Shown piece by piece: positions 32,477 through 38,403 of a DNA stretch of 38,403 nucleotides. Below the pieces are notes generated by a model that worked only from the letters and a program-made list of their open reading frames with translations, ran no database searches and had not been told where the DNA came from. Source of the DNA: Verrucomicrobia bacterium UBA1629 (GTDB lineage: Bacteria > Verrucomicrobiota > Kiritimatiellia > RFP12 > UBA1067); NCBI GenBank assembly GCA_002321305.1, contig DCMF01000080.1, positions 36,395-74,797 on the forward strand, written 5' to 3'. The first letter of the stretch is position 1. Each line of letters begins with the position of its first letter. The position numbers were made by a program, and so were the translations under genes.

Positions 32477-33559
32477 TTACGAGAACATCGAGAGAACAGT
32501 CGCTTTGTTGCCTTCGTATGTCAGATGCTTCCTCGCATAGGCCTGAGCGGCAACTTTTGTTTTCGGCGAAAGTCTTCTGACAAATGCCACAAGATCCTTC
32601 ACCTGCGCATCAGCGGTCAACAGTTTTGCAAAATCCTTGTCCGCAAGTTCTCCTGCAACATCTCCAATGAATGGGCTGGCTATTACGCCGCACCCCGCCG
32701 CAAGATACTCACCCAACTTAATGGGTGAGGACACTTGATTGACAAGCATATCATCGCGCAGAATAATGCCGCAATCCGCCGCCGCCAATTCTTTTGGCAC
32801 CTCGGTGGGCATACATGCCTTACATGTCCATCGATCTGACGCAAACCCTCCTTTGTCACATTTCTCAGTCAAAAGGGCTACATTTCTTGTCAGAAAACGG
32901 AACTTTAGAGTCTTATCAACATCCCCCATCTTCTTCATGAGTGCAATAATCTCGTCTATCTTCTGCCATGCCGAAAGCCCGCCACAATAGATAACTGTTT
33001 TCCCTGCCGAACGCTCCGATTGAACCGTATCAACAAGAGGCGCAAATGCGTTCTCCGTCACACAACACGGCAATACGCTCGCGTCTCGATGCCACTTGCG
33101 TTTAATCCATCTCGCCATTGCCTGACTTACCGAGCCAATATGATCAGCTATCTTTACGGCTTTGTGGACATGAAATGCGGCATAGGCTGCAAGCACATAC
33201 GCATGAAAGTTCTTCTCCAGCAACGTTTCCGCGACATCTGCACCGCGCATACTGTAGACGATTTTTGCCCTCGTTTTCCTCGCCAGTTCTTCTGCCGCAA
33301 GACACGACTGATAGGTGCGCACATAGATATGCGTCGGCCTGAACGCCTCCAACCGCATATCCAGCCGTGCAAGCTTGCGAAAATGTCGAACAATCTGAAA
33401 GAACCAGAGCTTACAATGCAATCCATCGTCCCATATAAGCACTTTTGCGCCCAAGGACTTTACATATTGTGCAAGACCTCCAACCTGTGAAGCATAGACG
33501 CCATTCGTTGCCAGACACCCGTCCGGAACATAGAAAAGTATTCGCTTATCGCTAAACAT
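32477..33559 (-). CDS. GT-B glycosyltransferase (GT4-like)
   Basis: 360 residues from ATG 33559 (MFSDKRILFYVPDGCLATNG); GAGGCG 7 nt upstream supports it. Visible landmarks are GVYASQVGGLAQYVKSLGAK, YVRTYQSCLAAEELARKTRAK, VIYCGGLSAWQKIDEIIALM at the start of the second domain and SPIKLGEYLAAGCGVIAS at the donor site, the shape of GT4 enzymes with a less typical E region. Cysteine-rich CDKGGFASDRWTCKACMPTE in mid-sequence is unusual and might bind metal. Function is assigned at family level only. Confidence 0.8.
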   Translation of the reverse strand: MFSDKRILFYVPDGCLATNGVYASQVGGLAQYVKSLGAKVLIWDDGLHCKLWFFQIVRHFRKLARLDMRLEAFRPTHIYVRTYQSCLAAEELARKTRAKIVYSMRGADVAETLLEKNFHAYVLAAYAAFHVHKAVKIADHIGSVSQAMARWIKRKWHRDASVLPCCVTENAFAPLVDTVQSERSAGKTVIYCGGLSAWQKIDEIIALMKKMGDVDKTLKFRFLTRNVALLTEKCDKGGFASDRWTCKACMPTEVPKELAAADCGIILRDDMLVNQVSSPIKLGEYLAAGCGVIASPFIGDVAGELADKDFAKLLTADAQVKDLVAFVRRLSPKTKVAAQAYARKHLTYEGNKATVLSMFS

Positions 33560-33625
33560 CTCCAAACGCCTCGTTATGCACCATGAACAGCCGGTTCGCG
33601 GGACACCCAGAATTCCTATATACTC

Positions 33626-34660
33626 TCATCCTTGTCTCTCCATGCAAAAAGATTGGCACGCATCAGCAAAAGTTGAAAGACTTATTAACCGACCAAGTGA
33701 AACAGATTCGGCAGATGCCGCGCGCAACTGTCCGTCTGACAATGACAAGATCTGACGCAGGAACATTGTGAGAGATTCGCTATCAGTTGCAGAAAAAACA
33801 AATCCATTGCTTTTCCCAACAAGATCTTCTTTCGCTCCTATGGCATCGCTGAGCAGTAATACACAACCTGACAATGCCGCTTCATGGACGACAAGTCCCC
33901 AATGTTCTTTTAGACTCGGCAAGCAGAAAACACGTGCCTCGCGATATTTTTCCGCGAGAATCTCTGGCTGCACAAAATCATGAACCGAAATGCCGTCTCT
34001 TTGCGGAATCCGATCTCTTAATGGGCCACATCCATAGAGATCTAACGTCCAACCCATCTTTGCCGCACCCGAAGCGTGAAATGCTACGCAGAGACGCAAT
34101 GGATTCTTGCGTACACAAAGCTGACCGACAAAAATAATTTTCTTCGACCGACGGCAAATGTCCACACCTCCGTCGTTAAAAATCGATGCATCTGCTGAAT
34201 ATTGTCCCATCCGAACCCTGTCAGGAGATACGCCATAAAATCGCAACAACTTTATGCCCGATCTGCCGGGCACAAGGTACCCATCATACTTGTTGCGAAA
34301 CAGCAAGCGGAAACGAACAGCCTTCAAGAGCTCCTTCAACGAGAATCGGAAATTATTGTCGCACATTGCGACAACCTTACCACCCGAACCACGCACCTGA
34401 TCGCGATAATGATTGAACACAGGAATCGCCCAGCCCGACACGAACAAGACGGAGGGCATCGCCCCGATGAGCTTGTCAATTGAATGGGTGTCGTTTGCTT
34501 CAATCCAAACAACACGACAACCTGACAGCTGTTCCATCCCTTCAATTGGTATTCTTGGGCGCGTTGCAACGACGACAACCTCTTCTTTTGTCGCCCGAAC
34601 AAACGCCCCTATACACCGTGCGGCATATTGAGGATATTCATTCCATGCAAAACAAATCAT
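33626..34660 (-). CDS. GT4-family glycosyltransferase
   Basis: 344 residues from ATG 34660, with GGAGGTG 6 nt upstream. MICFAWNEYPQYAARCIGAF opens the N-domain. IIFVGQLCVRKNPLRLCVAF and LPSLKEHWGLVVHEAALSG (E-x-W-G-x-x-x-x-E donor site) are GT4. The start is 19 nt behind the GT2 stop; 66 nt separate its stop from the next gene, without a visible terminator. It belongs to the low-GC operon. Confidence 0.87.
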   Translation of the reverse strand: MICFAWNEYPQYAARCIGAFVRATKEEVVVVATRPRIPIEGMEQLSGCRVVWIEANDTHSIDKLIGAMPSVLFVSGWAIPVFNHYRDQVRGSGGKVVAMCDNNFRFSLKELLKAVRFRLLFRNKYDGYLVPGRSGIKLLRFYGVSPDRVRMGQYSADASIFNDGGVDICRRSKKIIFVGQLCVRKNPLRLCVAFHASGAAKMGWTLDLYGCGPLRDRIPQRDGISVHDFVQPEILAEKYREARVFCLPSLKEHWGLVVHEAALSGCVLLLSDAIGAKEDLVGKSNGFVFSATDSESLTMFLRQILSLSDGQLRAASAESVSLGRLISLSTFADACQSFCMERQG

Positions 34661-34679
34661 CCTTTCCACCTCCGTTACG

Positions 34680-35714
34680 TTAACCTTTAGACCGAAGGCG
34701 CACATAACCCTTTACAAGAAAAAGCACAGGCCGAGCAAAGGATGGATGTCGAAGGACAAAATCGGCATAGTGGAAACGAAACGGCATACGTGCAAAGATC
34801 GCCATTGACCGCATCTTATCTGAAAGAAAGGCATACGCTGATATCTTCTGGCGAACATCTTTCAAATAGTCATCAAGTTGCAAACCGCAAGTAGCCATGG
34901 AATGTCTATTGAAGCAAGCCGCAAACATTCCCTTCAACTGATACTCCAAATAAGCCTTTGCCCCACACGAACAAGAAACCTCATCATACTGCTTCAGCAT
35001 CTTATTGAAGATTTTGTCCTGCATCCAAAAATTCTTAATGACAGTCGTTCGCTCCACAGTCTGACCAGATCGTCCAACAAGATGACGATAGACTGACTGC
35101 TTGACGTAACGAATCTCTCCCGCAAATGCCACTGGAAGATAAACCCATTCGAGGTCTGTATAAGAAATTCCTTCCGTCTGCACATACCCGATTTTCCACA
35201 ACAGGGATGTGCGGAACGCGACAGCATGCATGGCCATCCAATGCACGTGTCTAACAAGCTCCTCGTTGCCAAACGGCACATCGGTTGGCAATGGGTAGGT
35301 TGTTGACTCATTAACACGCCCCCTCTCATCGACCTGAACCCAGTCGTTCATCACCATGTCCGTCGTCGGCGGCAGGTTCGCGAGTTCCTGCAGATACCGC
35401 CCGAACGCCGCCGTGTCGTAGGTGTCGTCGGCGTCGAGGATCTTGACGAACCGCCCCTTGGCCGTCGGCAAGGCCGCGTTGATGCAGCTGCCGTAGTTCC
35501 CGTTCGCCTTGTCGATGACGCGGAAGACGCCCGGATACTTTGCCTCGAATCCGTGCGCAATCTCGCTCGTGCGGTCCTTCGACCCGTCGTTGACCGCGAT
35601 GACGTCCAGCCGGCTCAACATGTCCGCGTCGTCAACGATCAGGCTGCCGAGGCACTTCGGCAGGTACTTTTCCATGTTGTAGGAAGGGACGATGATGGAA
35701 AGAAGCTTGTCCAC
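34680..35714 (-). CDS. GT2-family glycosyltransferase, first gene of second operon; compositionally mosaic
   Basis: 344 residues from GTG 35714 (VDKLLSIIVPSYNMEKYLPK), with AAGAGGA upstream. AVNDGSKDRTSEIA, ANGNYGSCINAALPTAKGRF and ILDADDTYD (DxD) are GT2 hallmarks; WMAMHAVAFRTSLLW and YTDLEWVYLP belong to the acceptor side. The 5' third (35340-35714) has the high GC of operon A, whereas the rest falls to roughly 35-52% GC, with a sharp change near codon 125. The frame is open upstream to 35801 but overlaps the leader palindrome. It is the first gene behind leader copy 2. Confidence 0.9.
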   Translation of the reverse strand: MDKLLSIIVPSYNMEKYLPKCLGSLIVDDADMLSRLDVIAVNDGSKDRTSEIAHGFEAKYPGVFRVIDKANGNYGSCINAALPTAKGRFVKILDADDTYDTAAFGRYLQELANLPPTTDMVMNDWVQVDERGRVNESTTYPLPTDVPFGNEELVRHVHWMAMHAVAFRTSLLWKIGYVQTEGISYTDLEWVYLPVAFAGEIRYVKQSVYRHLVGRSGQTVERTTVIKNFWMQDKIFNKMLKQYDEVSCSCGAKAYLEYQLKGMFAACFNRHSMATCGLQLDDYLKDVRQKISAYAFLSDKMRSMAIFARMPFRFHYADFVLRHPSFARPVLFLVKGYVRLRSKG

Positions 35715-35777
35715 TCTGCATGTCCTCTTGCCGCACTTGGTGAGGAGGCGGCGCGATCCGGCGGCATAAAAAGTCGC

Positions 35778-35809
35778 GTGCCTCGTTCGAGACATCTCCA
35801 ACGAGGCAC
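35778..35809. repeat. 32-bp palindrome in leader copy 2
   Basis: GTGCCTCGTT/AACGAGGCAC arms with inner GAGACATCTC, 64 nt before the GTG at 35714. It is identical to the copy 1 palindrome except for one inner base. Confidence 0.85.
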
Positions 35810-35904
35810 CGGCATACCATTTTCACAAAACATCAGGAACGGATACGTAGAGCGAGCATACCAAGCGAGGACAGAATCTGTCCCCTGTATGCGGGCCTAC
35901 GCAA

Positions 35905-36100
35905 CCACATTCTTTGTCTCGTGAAGTGAAAATTACCAGTTTTCGTCGGAAACAAAAAATGCGCTTACGCACATTTGATGATGGCGGCACGGCTCTTGTG
36001 CAAGCGTGTGCCGCCGATATCAAAGATCAACGTCCGCGAGTCTCCCCGCGAACAGCCATAGTATACCATAAATTCGCCGAATCAGGTTGACGGCGAAGTC
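35905..36100 (-). repeat. Direct repeat DR2 (conserved part of leader)
   Basis: Partner of 22920-23116, in the same orientation. The two copies bracket about 12.8 kb that contains the ATPase, CapK, DUF1016 and second glycosyltransferase genes. Confidence 0.9.
35954..35976 (-). terminator. Intrinsic terminator inside leader copy 2
   Basis: The same 8-bp stem with GTAA loop as copy 1 (35957-35964 with 35969-35976), followed by a U-run one base shorter. It lies about 100 nt into the predicted transcript. Confidence 0.65.
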
Positions 36101-36159
36101 AGGCACGAAGTCGGACACCAAAGCAGCCCCTTGGGCAAATCTGCAATTTGCAGTAGTCG

Positions 36160-36873
36160 TTAGCTATTGGCGGAAGCGTATTTACACAAGATAATTTCCA
36201 GCCTACCCCGAAAACGGTCAAAGCTCGGCATTGAAACGCGCGACCAATCGATATTGGAAATCTCCTCCATCACGCGCGGATAGACCTCTGTACTTGAATC
36301 ACATCCAAGAGCCCGTTGAAGAAGTGTCTTAAGCGAATTTGGGGATTTATCCGTAGCCGGATACATCTCGAACCGCTCCGCCTTGTTATAGGGCTGCTGC
36401 CCTGGTAGATACTTCTGGAAATATGCCATCAGCCACGCTTCGCTCCGAGGATTCGGAACCATCGGCACCCCCGTCTCGCACTGCGCAACCATGAACCCAC
36501 TCCTCATTGCATTTTCAATCTCCACGTCCGCTCTCTTGGATGCCGATTTCGAATGATCTGGATCATGAAAAAAGACTGCTCCATCCTTGTTTTGGGCTTT
36601 AACCTGATTTCCCAGATAACATGCCGCACGGAAGAACCACTGCTTTTCCTTGTCCACATCACGAGGTCGAGGGGCAATGGAACGCTTCATGTTCTTCAAG
36701 CCAACGGCGACATCACCCCTACTATAAAGCGTATAGCAAATGTTCTTTACGCCCTTGCCACTCGCCAGTGCGTCAATGATATAAGCCATAGGCCCTTTGC
36801 GAAAGCCACCTTCGCGACTTGAGTGCGATTCTCCGACGTCTGACGCACCCTCTCCCAGCAACAGCAATGTCAT
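36160..36873 (-). CDS. Toprim/DUF4276-like protein, partner of the adjacent ATPase
   Basis: 237 residues; the ATG overlaps the ATPase stop (ATGA). LLLLGEGASDVGES at 3-16 gives a Toprim-like first Glu (E8). FFHDPDHSKS at 101-110 gives the D-x-D (D104, D106). NPRSEAWLMAYF at 141-152 matches the E-A-W-L segment of DUF4276 and related putative nucleases. Such proteins are found as the second gene behind ABC-type ATPases in OLD-like or PARIS-like defence modules, where the Toprim protein is the effector nuclease. No family is certain. Gene order, overlap and motifs together suggest a two-gene anti-phage system. Confidence 0.65.
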   Translation of the reverse strand: MTLLLLGEGASDVGESHSSREGGFRKGPMAYIIDALASGKGVKNICYTLYSRGDVAVGLKNMKRSIAPRPRDVDKEKQWFFRAACYLGNQVKAQNKDGAVFFHDPDHSKSASKRADVEIENAMRSGFMVAQCETGVPMVPNPRSEAWLMAYFQKYLPGQQPYNKAERFEMYPATDKSPNSLKTLLQRALGCDSSTEVYPRVMEEISNIDWSRVSMPSFDRFRGRLEIILCKYASANS

Positions 36874-38009
36874 TCGCCACCCTCCAGCAGAAGCCGACGC
36901 CCCAGCTCAACAAGATCCGTCATCGAGACAATTGACCCCGCCGCATCATATTGAAGGGCATCCGCCATTTCCCTGATTGCAAAGAACCTTCGGACATGGG
37001 TCTTATGTTGTGCGTCCTTGTAGAAGAACAGCACGCCTTGACGCAACTCATCATCCTGAAGATTGTTGAGGAACTGGACATTGTGCGTCGTGACTAGAAC
37101 CTGCTTGTCCGAGAAAGAACGCAACAGGTCGACAAGCTTACCGAGATACTCTTGGTTGAAACCATTGTCAACTTCGTCAAAATAAAGCAAGGGCGCCTTG
37201 CTGTATTTGAGTGCCGCCATCACCATGAACCGCAATGTTCCATAGCTCATGTGCAATGCATCGAGGGATTTCTTCAGTTCTGAAAACACCAGTTTCTTCC
37301 ATCCGAATTTCGATCCTTTTACGTCTACACTGTCACAATCTGCATAGAACCCTTTAATGACCTTCGTGTACTCCGCTTTTTGGTCCGTAGACAGCCGACT
37401 GACAAATGCCGCCAGTTTCGCGCCGTTCTCCTCGATTTCAACATCCCCTTTCACTGGGCGCGCCACCTCTGCAATCGCAATGGGGTCCAAAACGCCAACC
37501 CCCTCAAAATCCGACAACGCGGCACGGGCATTCCTCAAATCCACATCGTCTATCGGCACACTCAACGCAGCCCCGCGAGGGATCACCCTTGTCCCGAATT
37601 CCTGCTCGCCATGAACCACGAGAACACCTGACTCAAAGGACAGAACGCGCCGCCTATCGTTGGTTTCAGCCTCTTCGCGTTCAAGCGTTTCACGAACAAG
37701 AACGCCTTCATAAAGGTTATAGGCCACTGTCCAAGAATAGCCCACATCCTCGACCTGAAACGCCACCTCGATTTCGAGATTCCGCTTTACGCCCCCTGCA
37801 TAAGTCAACGTCTTAAGTTCGCAAGCCTTCCCGCCAATCGTCCACTTATCCACTTCTCCCCGAACAAGTGCCCGGATAAAGGTCAGTAGCTGGATGAAAG
37901 TCGTCTTCCCTGAACCATTCACGCCGATTAGGCATACAAAGCGCGGGATATTGTCGATCTCGACATCATCTAACGACTTAAAGTTTCTCACGCGGATCTT
38001 AGTGATCAT
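36870..38009 (-). CDS. ABC/SMC-type ATPase (AAA_21-like), putative defence sensor
   Basis: 379 residues from ATG 38009, with GGAG at 8-nt spacing. MITKIRVRNFKSLDDVEID and IGVNGSGKTTFIQLL (Walker A) open the protein. A long insertion follows, then LLYFDEVDNGF (Walker B) and LVTTHNVQFLNNL (switch His). This is the single-polypeptide half-ABC fold of AAA_15/AAA_21 proteins, in which an overlapping downstream gene usually encodes the nuclease. Its composition is between the high- and low-GC parts of the window. Confidence 0.85.
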   Translation of the reverse strand: MITKIRVRNFKSLDDVEIDNIPRFVCLIGVNGSGKTTFIQLLTFIRALVRGEVDKWTIGGKACELKTLTYAGGVKRNLEIEVAFQVEDVGYSWTVAYNLYEGVLVRETLEREEAETNDRRRVLSFESGVLVVHGEQEFGTRVIPRGAALSVPIDDVDLRNARAALSDFEGVGVLDPIAIAEVARPVKGDVEIEENGAKLAAFVSRLSTDQKAEYTKVIKGFYADCDSVDVKGSKFGWKKLVFSELKKSLDALHMSYGTLRFMVMAALKYSKAPLLYFDEVDNGFNQEYLGKLVDLLRSFSDKQVLVTTHNVQFLNNLQDDELRQGVLFFYKDAQHKTHVRRFFAIREMADALQYDAAGSIVSMTDLVELGRRLLLEGGE

Positions 38010-38031
38010 ACGGTACACTCCGAAATAAGTC

Positions 38032-38403
38032 CTACTGAATTCTCTCGGCGGCGGCGTCCGTGAGCTGCCGCGTCTTCGCGTCGAACGCGAGGCCGACGGC
38101 CCAGATCGGGAGGCCGCGCGCCCGGTACGGCTCGGCGTAGCCCCTCTCGCGGATCTGGGCGAGCGCGTCCGCCGCCGTCGCGTCCACCTTCAGCTCGAAG
38201 ACGTAGACGCCGCACGGGTGCGTCGCGACGAGGTCGCTGCGGCCGACGGTCTGCGCGGCCTCGGGGTCATACTGGAAGCCCTGCGCCGCAAGGAGCATGC
38301 AGAGGGGCCGCGTGTACGAGAACTCGTTCTTGCGCTCGAAGCCCTCGTGCGGGCCGTACGGCAGCTTCGCGTAGAGGGCCTTCAGGCCGTCGAAGAAGGC
38401 GTC
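38032..38403 (-). CDS. C-terminal end of AAA-ATPase-like/PD-(D/E)XK_9 protein, 5' end beyond window
   Basis: The frame is open from the window edge (DAFFDGLKALYAKLPYGP...) to the stop at 38032, 123 residues. YDPEAAQTVGRSDLVATHP and GVYVFELKVD (D ... E-L-K) form the nuclease-like site, and AADALAQIRERGYAEPYRA is the conserved helix of the PDDEXK_9 (DUF1703) domain. In complete proteins this domain follows an AAA-ATPase-like half, which would lie to the right of the window. The family is widespread in gut bacteria and of unknown function. GC is high, unlike the ATPase gene before it. Confidence 0.85.
   Translation of the reverse strand, partial: DAFFDGLKALYAKLPYGPHEGFERKNEFSYTRPLCMLLAAQGFQYDPEAAQTVGRSDLVATHPCGVYVFELKVDATAADALAQIRERGYAEPYRARGLPIWAVGLAFDAKTRQLTDAAAERIQ

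Larger units (their letters stand above)
35715..36065 (-). promoter_or_regulatory. Polysaccharide-operon leader, copy 2
   Basis: Same architecture as copy 1: extended -10 TGGTATACT (hexamer 36065-36060), predicted start 36053, folded segment with GGCGGCA pairing with TGCCGCC (the G-U pair of copy 1 is G-C here), intrinsic terminator, conserved stretch to 35905, a hairpin at 35869-35883 (GGACAGA/TCTGTCC) and the 32-bp palindrome. The leader is about 339 nt long. The mid-leader hairpin has a different sequence from copy 1 but sits at the same distance from the GTG (about 162 against 164 nt), so structure rather than sequence appears conserved. Confidence 0.7.

Noticed and set aside
1..38403. 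tRNA or rRNA genes
   Set aside because: No T-loop consensus with acceptor pairing and no rRNA stretches were seen on reading both strands.

Overview
The window is a high-GC bacterial chromosome segment in which every convincing gene except one lies on the minus strand. A Tad-type pilus set, a signal-peptide protein ending in Phe, a phosphoethanolamine-transferase-like enzyme and lipopolysaccharide-style glycosyltransferases point to a diderm (Gram-negative) organism. The many extended -10 promoters placed only 6-10 nt before start codons, the RAYT with adjacent palindromic repeats and the gene mix recall PVC-group genomes such as Kiritimatiellota. That assignment is an inference with no marker gene behind it.

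Layout, by coordinate. 1-3023: a RAYT transposase cut by the window edge, then a four-gene Tad pilus operon (TadG-like, TadE-like, Flp pilin and a hidden 47-residue pilin-like protein). 3063-4620: a leaderless PP-loop thiolase-like gene followed by nadD, which carries a C-terminal ferredoxin-thioredoxin-reductase-like cysteine domain. 4810-6850: dgkA after a membrane phosphoethanolamine-transferase/sulfatase-like enzyme. 6901-7311: a strongly structured, promoter-driven RNA candidate. 7398-10877: smr, lactonase and dnaG. 10878-10947: a mirrored divergent promoter driving smr leftward and, rightward, a 13-codon leaderless uORF coupled to a secreted or outer-membrane protein. 11881-12465: hisB.

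12557-22726 is a GC-rich polysaccharide operon read right to left: bi-domain oxidoreductase, heparinase II/III-like protein, GT4, WecB-type epimerase, GT2, GT4, a GT4-GT8 fusion and a small unknown protein, mostly with 1-8 nt overlaps. 23212-28512 is an accessory stretch of two divergent AAA/DUF4143 ATPases, a CapK/PaaK-like adenylate-forming enzyme and a YhcG/DUF1016 nuclease. 28638-35714 is a second, lower-GC polysaccharide operon: GT2, three GT4-like enzymes, an O-antigen ligase/polymerase-like membrane protein and another GT4. 36160-38009 is an ABC-type ATPase plus Toprim-like pair resembling anti-phage modules, followed by the C-terminal end of a PD-(D/E)XK protein cut by the window edge.

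The most striking signal is non-coding. Both polysaccharide operons start with the same leader of about 340 nt: an extended -10, a folded RNA, an intrinsic terminator only about 100 nt into the transcript, a further conserved block, a hairpin whose position is kept while its stem sequence changes, and a 32-bp palindrome exactly 64-65 nt before a GTG start. This looks like a dedicated attenuation or antitermination element for surface polysaccharide operons. The two copies are also direct repeats bracketing about 12.8 kb of accessory DNA, and the first gene behind copy 2 changes base composition abruptly in mid-gene.
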